Source: an uncultured bacterium
GTDB taxonomy: Bacteria > Verrucomicrobiota > Kiritimatiellia > RFP12 > UBA1067
NCBI GenBank assembly: GCA_902779075.1
Contig: CACZAK010000093.1
Location: 1-44,738 of the forward strand
DNA length: 44,738 bases
Reading direction: 5' to 3'
Shown here: positions 9,063 to 18,741 of the stretch, piece by piece
How positions within the stretch are numbered: position 1 is the first letter of the stretch
Layout: every line of letters begins with the position of its first letter
Position numbers and translations under genes: made by a program
Notes under the pieces: generated by a model
What the model was told of the DNA's origin: nothing
Database searches by the model: none
What the model saw: only the letters and a program-made list of their open reading frames with translations

Positions 9063-9085
9063 TATTTCATGTTCCTTTTCTTTGT

Positions 9086-11137
9086 TTAGGGATTGACGCC
9101 CATTTCCTTGAATTCCGCAGCAGCGTTCAGGAAGTGCGCCGTGAGCCAGAAAACCGTCCAGCGCTCGGCGTACCCGCCGCGCAGTCTGTACACGTCGCTC
9201 ATGTCGCCGCGCTGTCCGAAATTCGTGTGCTGAATCTGCTCGCCAAGCGAGCCGGAGTCATCGGTCAGTTGGAAGCAAGAGCGGTACATCACGGCTGCGA
9301 GCTTCTTCAGACTGTCGTCTTTTAGGTATTCACCCATCCGCCAGATTTCCGGTGTAGTCAATACGCCGAAGGCGTCAAGGTGCTGGTTCTGCGCGGAGAC
9401 GACCGTCCATCCCGTCGATTTGAATGCATGGTCGCTGAGGCGACCGGGCGGATACGTCGCGTCCCACACCATCGTGTAGGTGAGCATCATGTTCATCGCG
9501 TGCTGCGCAAATCGGGCGTATTTCTTTTCCTCGGCACTGGGAGATTGGATGTCTTGCTCGTTGTCGGCTCGGCGGGGGCGCCTCGCCCTACCGTTGATCG
9601 CATTGCGCAGGAGCGCGGCGTAGCCCTGGAACGCCGCATACGCGCCCTCCTTGTCCTCGCACCTCGCATCGAGCGTCCCGCCCCAATAAACTCCATCGTA
9701 GCCAAAGTACCGCCGCTCAAACACGGCGGCCAACTTCTTCGCCGCAGCAAGCTGTTCCTTCTTCCCGAAGATCTCCGATCCCGCGACAAGAGGCGCAACG
9801 AGGAACCCGGCGTTCGTCGATTTCGGCTCCTGCCAGTCGGGTTTCAGGATATTCGCCGCAATCGCGTCGAGCGCCTTCTCCGCGAACGCGCGCCACTTCG
9901 CGGGATTGAGCCGACCGCCGGATTGTTGGCATGGTAGGGCGGTCGCCCCGCGACCGCCGGATTTCTCCGCGAAACGAATCGCCTTGACGATGCAGTTGAG
10001 GGCCTGTCCGCACGATACTGGATCGCCGCCCGACGTCTTGCCGGTGTCCATGTTGTAGCGCACGCAGAAGAGTCCGTCCGACGGACGTATCGTCGCGCCG
10101 AACATGTCGCTGATGAAGTCGAGCGACTTCTGCGCCTTAACCCAGTCGCCCTTGTCGATGTCCAGCACCGGCAGCGCGTAGCCGCACGTTGCCGCGCATC
10201 CGCACCAGCCAAGGACGATCTCACGCCGCCTGTGCGCGCGCTCGTAAACGTCGGTCATGCCTTTTCCGCAGTCGTACATGTTGAAGCCGGACGCCCCGCG
10301 CTCCTCCATCCAACGCGTCATCGCATAGTCGCGCTTCACGCGGAAGATGCGTTCGAATGGCTCGTAGCAGTCCGTGCGGTACGGCTTGAAGAGGTCGAGC
10401 GATACGTCCATCGCCTGCTCGAACCCGAAGGCGTCCTGCGTTGCCTTGCCCGTCTGGATCCAGAACGTCTTCTCTACGACCTGCCCCGGACGCAGCGTGA
10501 CGTATGTCTCATCGTACTTCATCGCCGTGCCCTGCCTCGCCTTCGCGACGGAACGGCGGCGGTTATAGCCAATCGGACCGGAGAGCATCACGATGTCCGT
10601 GCCGCCATCCGCCACCTCCACGCCAATGCTCCACCACAGGTCTTCGCGCACCGCACCGCGTATGGGCGACGGCAGCGTATGTATCGCAACGAACTCGCCG
10701 CCTTTTGCATTCTCAAGCAGCACGAACGGCATCGGCAACCGATGCTCCTCGAAGATCGCGAACTCGCCCTTGTCGCCCGCGAACACGGGAACGCGTCCGT
10801 CGGTGCGGCCCTTGTTGGACGGATTCCCGTACATCAGGATTCCCGGCATGAAAGGCTTGAGTTGCTTCGAATCGCCCTTGACGCGGTACCTGACGGACAG
10901 CGTCACCTTCTCAAGCGGCTCCTTGCCGTTCCACGTCCAGCGGCGGACGACCTTCACGAGGCCGTCGCGTACCTCCGTCGAGGAATCACATACCTCAAGC
11001 CCAGGCACATCGCTTTTCCATTCGGCGACCCAGCCGTCCTTCCAGCCGAAACCCGTTTCGACCGGCAACATCGCCGCCATTCCGAACTTTGCCGCAATGA
11101 CAATAGCGGCCGCAAAAACAACTACACGTTTCCTCAT
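9086..11137 (-). CDS. Secreted (alpha/alpha)-barrel-like carbohydrate-active protein, family unassigned
   Basis: The 683-residue product has an N-terminal signal peptide (MRKRVVVFAAAIVIAAKFGMAA), a beta-rich first half (to about residue 260) and an alpha-helical second half with Trp/Tyr/Asp-rich turns such as WWSIGVEVAD, YDGVYWGGTLD and DATYPPGRLSDHAF, like a beta-sandwich plus toroid glycosidase or lyase. I cannot name the family. Two palindromic repeats interrupt the helical half in frame, encoding SGGRGATALP near residue 395 and NGRARRPRRADN near 515; both look like insertions tolerated in loops. The ATG at 11137 overlaps the upstream stop as ATGA, so translation is coupled to the HzsA-related gene. 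Confidence 0.6.
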   Translation of the reverse strand: MRKRVVVFAAAIVIAAKFGMAAMLPVETGFGWKDGWVAEWKSDVPGLEVCDSSTEVRDGLVKVVRRWTWNGKEPLEKVTLSVRYRVKGDSKQLKPFMPGILMYGNPSNKGRTDGRVPVFAGDKGEFAIFEEHRLPMPFVLLENAKGGEFVAIHTLPSPIRGAVREDLWWSIGVEVADGGTDIVMLSGPIGYNRRRSVAKARQGTAMKYDETYVTLRPGQVVEKTFWIQTGKATQDAFGFEQAMDVSLDLFKPYRTDCYEPFERIFRVKRDYAMTRWMEERGASGFNMYDCGKGMTDVYERAHRRREIVLGWCGCAATCGYALPVLDIDKGDWVKAQKSLDFISDMFGATIRPSDGLFCVRYNMDTGKTSGGDPVSCGQALNCIVKAIRFAEKSGGRGATALPCQQSGGRLNPAKWRAFAEKALDAIAANILKPDWQEPKSTNAGFLVAPLVAGSEIFGKKEQLAAAKKLAAVFERRYFGYDGVYWGGTLDARCEDKEGAYAAFQGYAALLRNAINGRARRPRRADNEQDIQSPSAEEKKYARFAQHAMNMMLTYTMVWDATYPPGRLSDHAFKSTGWTVVSAQNQHLDAFGVLTTPEIWRMGEYLKDDSLKKLAAVMYRSCFQLTDDSGSLGEQIQHTNFGQRGDMSDVYRLRGGYAERWTVFWLTAHFLNAAAEFKEMGVNP
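9566..9592 (-). repeat. GGTAG-type palindromic repeat inside a coding gene
   Basis: On the minus strand: GGTAG, then arm GGCGAGGCG, a short C-rich loop and arm CGCCGAGCC, 27 bases with two arm mismatches. It is an imperfect member of the 26-base family and is read through in frame. Confidence 0.55.
9933..9958 (+). repeat. GGTAG-type 26-bp palindromic repeat inside a coding gene
   Basis: GGTAG followed by arm GGCGGTCGC, loop CCC and arm GCGACCGCC. A perfect 9-3-9 hairpin inserted in frame in the gene at 9086-11137, read there in the opposite sense as GGRGATALP. Confidence 0.75.
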
Positions 11138-14100
11138 TTTCTTAATTCCTCCGTAGTTGGAGCTTTTGAGAACTGTCCGCCTAGAGAGAGTACCTTGACT
11201 GCTGGCGGGATAATATCCGGTTCGGATGTGCGCAGGTTTCCTTCGCGCACGCGAATCTCGCCCACGCCTACGGGCGGCGACGTGAAAATGAGATCGTTCG
11301 CCCCCGTCTTCTCGACGACGGGCGCCCCCAGCAGGTCACGGCCCGAAATCCGCACCGGACCATTCCGCGTGTCGATGAGAAGCGCACTGCCCGGCGCCCA
11401 CGTGACCTTCCCCGCGAGCGCCGTATGCGCCGCCGCTAGGTTCTCGCCGAAGAAGCCCAGCTTCGCTTCGCCTGCCACGTGGATGGACGCGCTCCGGCCC
11501 ACCGCGCCCGCATCCTTCACCAGCAGACATCCCCCTTCAACGCGCGTCGCGCCCGTGTACGTATTCGTCCCCAGAAGAACGAGCGTACCGTATCCCGCCT
11601 TCGTGAGACCGCCGCCCCGCGACGACGAATCCTCCGCGAGCACGCCCGGTAGCTCGGCCCATGCGTCAAGCCCCACCTCGATGCGCGCGCCTCCGGACAG
11701 AATCCGCGTCGCGATCGTCGGCGCGATGAATGGAACGCACCGCCGCATCCCCTCGTACGTCGCCAACGTGCCGCCGTTGAAATTGACGGTCGCGCCCACC
11801 GCGCCCTTGACCGTGATGTCGCCGAGCACAAGGCGACCGTCGCCCTCGAGCGTCACGCTGCAGTTCCGGCAGGACGCGGCACGCCCCATCGAGAGATGCG
11901 GCGTCGAAAAGTAACCCGTTCCCCCCACGCGCAGATGTCCAATGCCCTCTTCGCCCACATACACGCACGTCTGCGGGTTGAGCATGTGGAACGAGCCTCC
12001 CGTCTGGTTGTACCAGCCAACGTCGCCCGGATAGCGTCCCAGCACGGCAAAATTGTTCATCAGCACCTTGCCACCCGTCTGGTTGACGATGCCCTGGCAG
12101 CTCTCGTGCGGAGCTTTCTCCAATTTCGGATAGCAGCCAATCTGCATCATGCTCCGGTTCGTCGTGAGGTCCAGGACGCCGCCCGCGATATCAAACACCT
12201 CCGGGCGTTCCGCGCTGCCGTCCAGTAGGAGACAGTTGCGCAGCATGGGAGGCTGACGGTACGTGCGGGGTTCGGCACCGCCTGTCCGCACGGACGCGTT
12301 CGTACTCCAGGCGTAGGCCGCGTCGCCGTCCGGTTCGCCGTCCGTGCGAAACCGCGCGCGCCGCAGCAGACCGCGGTTCCACAGGGCGTAGTCGTCCGGC
12401 GTCCAGTCCGCCCGCTCGTCATACGCCCCGCAAAACGGCACGCCGAGGTCCACCCAGCACGCCAGCGTGCGCAGCTCGGAATCCGTGAGACCGGGGGCGT
12501 GTCCCTTGTCGAGCTTGTCCGTGAAAAGTCGGCTCGTGCGCGACCCGCGCCAGTTCGGCGGCACGAGTGAGGCCGTGCTCCCGTTGTCGATCCAGTTGAG
12601 CATCGGATGCGCGCAGTCGCCCACCCAGGCGTTTTCCAACCACCTGGCGTTTCCGCCGTACTTCTTCGCGAGTGCCTTGTCGTCCAGACGCGCATGCGTG
12701 AGGCTAAGGTAGGACCGCGTCCACCAGCGCTTCGCCTGCGCATCGCGCACGCAGACGGACGTGAGGTCGGGGATCTTGTCGTTCATCGGGTTGTGGCAGC
12801 GCACGCAGCGGCGGTCGAGGATCGGCTGCACCTCGCGCGGGAAGCTGAATCCGTCCTTTGCGGGCGGCAACGTGGCGCGGGCGATCGCGTGATGCTCCAT
12901 GCGGTAGTCGGGCGCGTCGTTGAGCGACTCGTGGCAGCCCACGCAGCTTGCCACCTCACCGGGCTGCAACACGGTCCAGCTGCGCATCGTCTGAACCATG
13001 CGCCCCTTCTCGTCCAGCAGCTGCAAATAGAACGGCGTGCGCGCGGGCAGGTTCACCGCCACCGAGCCGTCCTCCGCCACGGGCACTTCCCCGAGCACCT
13101 TCTTCACGAGCCACGTGCTGTTGCCGTGTCCGGGCGGTGTGGCGTTCATCGCGAATCCGCCCGGACCGCGCACCACGCTGCGGCCGACGCCGGCGGGACG
13201 GTACGCGAACGACACCACGCGCATCGACTTCACCGTGCCGCGCGCAACGCCCTTCATCGACTCGCCACGATAGACGTCGGCGATGGTGATCGTGCCGGTC
13301 TTGAGCGATTCATTTGGACGTACCGAGCTGAGGGCCGGAAGATTGCGCGCGCGCACTGGGACGGGACGCCCGCAGGAGATTTTTCCGTCCTGCGCCACCA
13401 GCACTTCGCGCGCCCCGTTCACGTCGGTCCACACGAGACCGAAGTCGTGGTCGGGCGACGCGCCCTTCGTGCGCCGCAGGTGCGTGACCACCACGCTCTC
13501 CTCGTTGACCGGATACGGGAAGCAGTAGATCGCGCCCTGCTGCCCGAAGTTGCCGTCGCGCTTCACGAACTGGGCGCGCCGGAGCGGTGCCAGCTCCCAG
13601 CAACCCGCAGTCTCCTCGCGTCCCTCGCGCGGATCGAACCGCATGAGTTCGCCCGGTTCCCACGAGTGATGGCCTGTGCCAAGCGCGAAGAAGAGCGGAC
13701 TGCCCGGCGCCATGCGCGCCTGTAGGATGCAGTTCGGGAAATAGGAGTTGCCGCCGTAGAGCGCGCGCTGGTAGGTGCCGTCGGGATTCATCGAGAAGAC
13801 CGGCTGCGTGTAGATCTGGCCGCGGTCGTTGTACTCCCAGCGCATGTAGAGCACGCGCCCGTCGTCCGCGAGCGTGGGGAAACCTCGTTCCACCAGCAAT
13901 CGACGATCTGCCCGCAGCGCGTGGAGTTGAAGAGGATGCGCCCGTCCGGCAGGAAACAACCCTCGATGTCGGCCGCGCCGAGTCCGAACGTGAGCTGCCT
14001 GACCTCGCGCGTCGCGAGGTCCATCGCATAGAGGTGGAAGTCGTCCCCCCTGTCGCTCGCCTTGAACGAAAACAGCAGGCGCTTCCCGTCGGGAGAAACG

Positions 14101-14483
14101 TCCACGTCGCGGTAGCAACCCGCCTTCGACGAGAGGAGCGTCGTCTCCTTCCAGAGTCCGTCCGGCTGGTATTCGGCAAGACAGAGTGCCGACCCGATCG
14201 CGCGGTACGAGCGCCGCTCGAAGGCGTCGGAAAGTTCGGAGAGATGCAGGAACGTGCTGCGGAGTCCCAGCACGTAGTGTCGGCAATACACCCACGACTT
14301 CGACATCGCCACCACCGGCTTCAGTCGTTCCGTGCGACGCGCGAGCTTTTCGGCCCGCCACGCGGCATGGGTCATGTTGGTCGGGATCGGACCGTCCTGC
14401 GCAATCCAGACGGCCTCCATTTCATCCACCGCGTATGCGCCAAGCGCAAGTGCGGAAAAAGCAAGTAGCGACATCATCTTCAT
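11134..14483 (-). pseudogene. HzsA-related secreted CxxCH protein with autotransporter-type beta-strand tail, frameshifted
   Basis: The N-terminal part (from ATG 14483, signal MKMMSLLAFSALALGAYA) is a TolB-like propeller with YRDVDVSPDGKRLLFSF and reads into WWNEV. The frame then breaks near 13880 and resumes as FPTLADDGRVLYMRWEYNDRGQIY. Family members normally carry about 20 residues between these blocks, so a deletion plus frameshift is likely. After it come two haem-attachment-like motifs, CVGCH and CVRCH, then from about 12250 down a beta-strand region ending with LTKAGYGTLVLLGTNTYTGATRV, the autotransporter-associated repeat. The domain is named after hydrazine synthase alpha, but PVC relatives are not known to make hydrazine; a surface-bound redox or glycan role is guesswork. 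It is the first gene of the unit and overlaps the next by ATGA, so the frameshift could be a recent lesion or a sequencing error. Confidence 0.7.
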
Positions 14484-14501
14484 AAGGCCATTGCCCTTTC
14501 C

Positions 14502-15722
14502 TCAATCACAACACCCGTCAAGCAGGAATTTGTAGATCGGTTCGTGAATGATGCCGTTCCTTGAGAAATCCACCTCGTCCATTGACAGGACATACTTGGG
14601 GTAATTGTCGGCAATAGTCTCCAACACGGAAAATTCCCTATCGCGCACATCCTGCGTCGGCATCAGATACGCGACTTGGACGTATATCTTGCGTCCAGCG
14701 CGCTCAGCGACGAAATCCACTTCCCTCCCACCGACAAGGCCTACCGTCACGTCGTAGCCGCGACGCACCAGGTCAACCGCGACGATGTTTTCGAGAATCT
14801 GGTCGATGCAGGCCTCGTTGTTTCCGAACAGCGCCTCGCGAAACCCATGGTCCGCAAGATACACCTTCTCCTGCGACGACAACAGCTGCTTGCCCACAAG
14901 GTCGTTGCGCTTGAGCGTAATGGCAAGACACGCTTCATTCGCGTACTTGAGGTAATTGTACAGCGTCTCCAGCGACACGCTGCGGTTCTCGTGCCTGAGG
15001 AATTTCACGATGGACTGCGCGGAAAACAAATGCCCGACCTCCATGATCAAGTAGGACAGAATCCGCTCCAACATGTCAACGTCCCTGACCTTGTGTCGCT
15101 TCGCAATGTCCTTCAACAACACGGAGTTGAAAACGTCAGTCACGTACGCCCGATACACCTCTCCAGATATTCCCGCGTCGTGTACAAAGGGCAACCCTCC
15201 CTCCCGCACGTATTTCCTGAACGCATCGCGCACCGTGATCGCCGCATCGGACGCCTGATAACACGGAAGGGCCTCGGAGAACGACAAGGGATAGACGTGA
15301 ATCTCGACATACCGCCCGGAAAGATATGTGGCAAGCTCTCCCGACAGCAACTTCGCGTTCGACCCCGTAAGATACACATCTACCTTGAAATCCACGGAAA
15401 CGGCGTTTATCAGCGTCTCCCACCCTTCAACCTCCTGTATCTCATCGAAAAGCAAGTAAAGCGTTCGTTGCGGATTTTTCGCGGCCTTCTCCTTGATGAA
15501 CATGTAGATGCCATCGACGTTCTTTGCAAACGGCAACATCCGCGACTCAAAGTTCACTTCGACAATCTGATTCTCGGCCACGCCTCTTTCAAGAAGAAGG
15601 TCCCTAACAAACCCCATGATAAAGGATTTGCCAGAACGCCTAATGCCGACAAGAACCTTAATTATCGACTTATCGACAAATGGCTCAATTTTTCTGATAT
15701 AGAACGGTCTTTCAATCATCAC
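14502..15722 (-). CDS. AAA ATPase with DUF4143 C-terminal domain
   Basis: The 406-residue protein has Walker A GIRRSGKS (about residue 27), Walker B LYLLFDEIQE (about 88), the sensor stretch DVYLTGSNAKLLSGE, and a C-terminal DUF4143 part ending in a PDDEXK-like core (GGREVDFVAERAGRKIYVQVAYL). These ATPases are abundant in gut bacteria; their role is unsettled and they are often strain-variable. A TGATATACT box at 15743-15751 and GGAAG before the ATG mark its own start. It is inserted between the glycosidase gene groups and is probably not functionally part of them. Confidence 0.85.
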   Translation of the reverse strand: MMIERPFYIRKIEPFVDKSIIKVLVGIRRSGKSFIMGFVRDLLLERGVAENQIVEVNFESRMLPFAKNVDGIYMFIKEKAAKNPQRTLYLLFDEIQEVEGWETLINAVSVDFKVDVYLTGSNAKLLSGELATYLSGRYVEIHVYPLSFSEALPCYQASDAAITVRDAFRKYVREGGLPFVHDAGISGEVYRAYVTDVFNSVLLKDIAKRHKVRDVDMLERILSYLIMEVGHLFSAQSIVKFLRHENRSVSLETLYNYLKYANEACLAITLKRNDLVGKQLLSSQEKVYLADHGFREALFGNNEACIDQILENIVAVDLVRRGYDVTVGLVGGREVDFVAERAGRKIYVQVAYLMPTQDVRDREFSVLETIADNYPKYVLSMDEVDFSRNGIIHEPIYKFLLDGCCD

Positions 15723-15742
15723 AATTCTTCCAGCGCGGCGTT

Positions 15743-15751
15743 AGTATATCA
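15743..15751 (-). promoter_or_regulatory. Extended -10 box TGATATACT
   Basis: Lies about 20 bases upstream of the ATG at 15722 of the DUF4143 ATPase gene, on the same strand; same form as the boxes at 18683 and 43292. Confidence 0.55.
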
Positions 15752-15892
15752 TACGCCATACCGAAAAGCAACATGGAAAGCGACCCTTCTTTTCGCCATA
15801 ACGAAATAATCGGATTCGTGTGCCAACGGTGTGAGAACACCACGCACAAGTGCGCATTGAGCAAATTTTCTCAATATAACGTGCAATATATT

Positions 15893-16023
15893 GAGGCAGT
15901 TGCAAAACCTGGCCGCGACGGAGCGCGGCCCTCCCGTGACTGCACAAGTATTGTGCGAGAGAAGTATTGGGGGAGGGGCGCGCTCCGTCGCGCCCGCAAT
16001 CGCTGAGGTTTTGCAACTGCCTC
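15893..16023. repeat. 131-bp element with perfect 18-bp inverted ends
   Basis: GAGGCAGTTGCAAAACCT (15893-15910) is the exact reverse complement of 16006-16023. Inside, GGCCGCG...CGCGGCC and GGGCGCG...CGCGCCC arms form further palindromes on each side, so nearly the whole element can fold as one hairpin. It has no coding capacity and sits in an intergenic gap, resembling a miniature inverted-repeat element. No clear target duplication is visible. Confidence 0.75.
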
Positions 16024-16085
16024 TATTATCAAACAAATGATGTCAACGAGCTGCGGCAAGCCACTAACCGCACATGACCTATCCC

Positions 16086-16256
16086 TTATTTTCGTCGGCC
16101 CGTGGAAGTTCGCCCAGTTTGAGCCGAACGTCCTGTGGCGAGGTCGCCGAAGAAGCGACCCAGCATGGTGAAAAACGAAACGATCACGCTCCGCCATGTG
16201 AGGCGGCGCGGACGTGCGCGTGGGCGCGGGTAGATACTCCAAGGTGAACGTGCCAT
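16086..16256 (-). CDS. Possible small basic protein from a near-leaderless transcript
   Basis: ATG at 16256 follows a TGGTATACT box after only six bases and opens 56 codons with many Arg/Pro residues and one hydrophobic stretch (VIVSFFTMLGRFFG). No ribosome site is possible in so short a leader. The promoter geometry is the main support. The composition also fits non-coding GC-rich DNA, so the protein is doubtful. I do not recognise a family. Confidence 0.25.
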   Translation of the reverse strand: MARSPWSIYPRPRARPRRLTWRSVIVSFFTMLGRFFGDLATGRSAQTGRTSTGRRK

Positions 16257-16262
16257 GGCTTT

Positions 16263-16271
16263 AGTATACCA
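16263..16271 (-). promoter_or_regulatory. Extended -10 box TGGTATACT next to an ATG
   Basis: Followed by AAAGCC and then ATG at 16256; transcription would start on or next to the start codon. Confidence 0.45.
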
Positions 16272-16299
16272 CAATTCCGCCTGTGGCACCCCGGCGAAA

Positions 16300-17536
16300 T
16301 CAGACCTTTTTCTCGACGACGGAGAGAACGTTCATCGACTCGTCGTGTGCCTCGAGGAGGTAGATCCGGTAGGCGTTGCCGCCGGGCAGGACCTTGACGA
16401 CGACGTGCGCAACATCGGGCACGAGGATGTTCTTCATGTACGCCTCGTTGATTTCCTTCGCCTTGCGCTTGGCCGGCATGAGGTTCGGGAGAATCGCCGG
16501 ATCGGCGTACTTGCTGATCGTCCTGAGCGTCTTCGGCGCCAGCTGTCCCGGACACCACATGCACGCCACGTACGCCTGCGCGCGCACGGCCTTGACGAAC
16601 GCCTCGTCCATCGAGTCGGAGCAGCCGTGGTGGTTCATCTTGCAGACGGTCACGGGCCCCACGCGCTCGCCGACGAGTCCTTCGTAGTTGACGTCGCCGC
16701 CGCCCTTGACCTTGAACCGCCGCCCGACGTCGCCGCCCGCGTAGTAGCGGAACTTGCCGTACTGGATCACGAACGCCAGTGAAAGCGGGTTCTGCGGCCA
16801 CGTGTTCCGCGGCGTAGTCGCGTGCGCCGTCCTTGCCATCCCACAGCACGCCGTTCGCACAGATGTTGCGGATGGAGAAGACGTCCTTGTAGCGGGCGGG
16901 ATCGCGCTGGAGCGCAATCTGGTTGAGCGCGCCGACCTTGAACGGCTCGACGATCAGACCCTTCTTCTTCTGAGCCTCGATCCACGGCTCGAGCAGCAGC
17001 ATGGACGAATCCTGCTTCTTGTACTTGCCGTGTTCCGGGTACTCGTGGTCGAAGTAGTGCTTGACGTCGAACTCCTCTGCCACGCAGAGGAAGCCGTTGA
17101 TCTTGCGTCCGTCCGGCGTCGTGCGGTAGCGGAGCCCCTCGTAGGAGGAGGTAAACGTCGCGTGGCCGACATGGTCCCAGTGCCAGTGAGAGAAGATGGC
17201 GTAGTCGATCGCCTTTTCGGGATACACGCGGTGGATATAGCGCGCCATCCACTCGCCTCCGAGACGGTCGGGCGACGGCAGCAGCGGAATCTGGTCACGA
17301 TCGCGCGTACGGAAGAAGTCGCCCGTATCGTTCAGGATGGCCGTGCCGTCGGGGAGACGGTAGAACATGTTCTCGCCGCAGCCCGTATAGACGAAATGGA
17401 GGTCCATCTCGCCCGGCTTCCAGCCAGGATAGGGCTTGCCAACCTCGTCGGATGCGCCACGCGCAATGCCGGTTGCCACAAGCGCGCCAAACGCGGTGGC
17501 GTTTCTGAGAAATTCGCGTCGATTCAGTATGAGCAT
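16300..17536 (-). pseudogene. Tat-type metallo-beta-lactamase-fold hydrolase, frameshifted
   Basis: Met at 17536 has a strong GGAGGAAG before it and a twin-arginine-like leader (NRREFLRNATAFGALVATG). HWHWDHVGH near residue 125 is the metal motif of the metallo-beta-lactamase fold. The frame breaks near 16790-16800, where one extra base turns the expected NPLSLAFVIQYGKF into another frame; the rest (YYAGGD, MNHHGCSDSMDEAF, MWCPGQLAPKT) continues to the stop at 16300. HHGCSDS resembles ComEC/Rec2-type secreted hydrolases. The single-base lesion leaves all domain parts present, so a recent mutation or a sequencing error are both possible. It follows the GH5 gene by 13 bases and is probably co-transcribed with it. 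Confidence 0.75.
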
Positions 17537-17549
17537 GATATCTTCCTCC

Positions 17550-18662
17550 TCAATACCGCCTGAGCAGTTCGAGCATCTTGCGGTCGAGCTTGTGGCCGTT
17601 GAAATCCTCGTATGCGACATCCTTGCGGCCGGAATCCATGATTCCGAAACGTCCGCGCAGGTTCCAGAGAGCCCAGCCGATGTTCTTGCTCTTCCACAGC
17701 TTCAGGCAATGCTCCATCCAGGCAAGCGTCGTGCCGTGCGGCGTCCCATTGTTGCAGCCGAACTCGCCCACCATGCAGCATTCGCCGGCGTCGAGAGCCC
17801 TCTGATACTTGGAGACCGTCGACTCTGGCGATGCGCTCAACCCGCCCGGAGCGTACTTCGGCGCAAGCGGCCAGGTGGGCGGGGCCTTGGGGATGCCATG
17901 GATGTAGTCCGTCCCGTAGTGCGTAATTGCCATCGGCGTATAGCCCCGGAACGCCTGCCCCACGGACGACACCTTGTACAGCTCCGGGACAGGGGCACCT
18001 GCACAGTAGTTTCCGTCCACCATGATGAAGCGCGCGGGGTCCTCCTTGCGTATCGCCGCGATGAGCTTCTGGCAAAGTGGAAGGTAGTTCTTCCCCGCCG
18101 TGTGCCGCGTCGGTTCGTTGAAGAGGTTGAAGGAGAGGACTTCGTTGGGAATGCCCTTCCACCGCTTGGCGAACGCCGCCCACATCTTGCAGGCGGCCTC
18201 CTGCGCCACGGGACTCGTGCCGAGCGGGAACGCCTCCGTCTGGTCGAGGATGCAGTAGCCGGGAATCCGGTGGAGCGCGATCTGCACGTGGATGCCGTAC
18301 TGGCGCCCCCACCTGACAGCCTCGTCGAGGTACTTCATTTTCTTTTCGTCCAGCCTCGTCCAGCTGTCCCCCGTCACGAGGATGCGGTAGTCGAGGGGCA
18401 GCCGCGCGAAGTTGAATCCCCAGTCGTGCAACGCCTTGAACTCCCATTCGACGAAATGCCCGTCCACGCGCGGATCGGGCGCGAGGCCCGTCGTCGGGCA
18501 ACGGAACATGCCCAGAATGTTGAAACCGCGCCACCTCTCGGCCGGACGCCAGTCCGCCACGGGTTCGGCGGCCATTCCCCATTTCGCCATCGCGGACGCG
18601 CCGATGCCGGCGAGAAACCCTTTTCGGGTGATGCCATTTGGCAGATCAACTTTGCTTGTCAT
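17550..18662 (-). CDS. Exported GH5-type glycoside hydrolase (cellulase superfamily)
   Basis: The start at 18662 is chosen for its AAGGAG site; the longer frame to 18719 lacks one and would cover the promoter. The leader is TRKGFLAGIGASAMAKWG. GH5 landmarks, in order: GFNILGMF and FNFARLPLDYRI in early strands, FNLFNEPT with the acid/base Glu (about residue 182), THYGTDY, and VGEFGCNN with the nucleophile Glu (about 298), then WALWNLRGRFGI with the Trp platform. Length (370 residues) is usual for one GH5 domain. Expected role is cleavage of beta-linked backbone glycan outside the cytoplasm. It leads a two-gene unit with the metallo-beta-lactamase-fold gene. Confidence 0.85.
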   Translation of the reverse strand: MTSKVDLPNGITRKGFLAGIGASAMAKWGMAAEPVADWRPAERWRGFNILGMFRCPTTGLAPDPRVDGHFVEWEFKALHDWGFNFARLPLDYRILVTGDSWTRLDEKKMKYLDEAVRWGRQYGIHVQIALHRIPGYCILDQTEAFPLGTSPVAQEAACKMWAAFAKRWKGIPNEVLSFNLFNEPTRHTAGKNYLPLCQKLIAAIRKEDPARFIMVDGNYCAGAPVPELYKVSSVGQAFRGYTPMAITHYGTDYIHGIPKAPPTWPLAPKYAPGGLSASPESTVSKYQRALDAGECCMVGEFGCNNGTPHGTTLAWMEHCLKLWKSKNIGWALWNLRGRFGIMDSGRKDVAYEDFNGHKLDRKMLELLRRY

Positions 18663-18682
18663 ATTTTTCTCCTTGGCCGGGT

Positions 18683-18691
18683 AGTATATCA
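18683..18691 (-). promoter_or_regulatory. Extended -10 box TGATATACT
   Basis: About 20 bases upstream of the chosen ATG (18662) of the GH5 gene; supports that start and an independent promoter for the GH5 unit. Confidence 0.55.
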
Positions 18692-18741
18692 AATCCCCAC
18701 CGACTGGGAAAGCCGCCATCTTGGCGTCTGGGCGGTCTCCT

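Noticed and set aside
11134..14483. Hydrazine synthase and an anammox lifestyle
   Set aside because: Only the HzsA-related domain is present, fused to a beta-strand tail and inside a glycosidase unit; no other anammox gene is seen.
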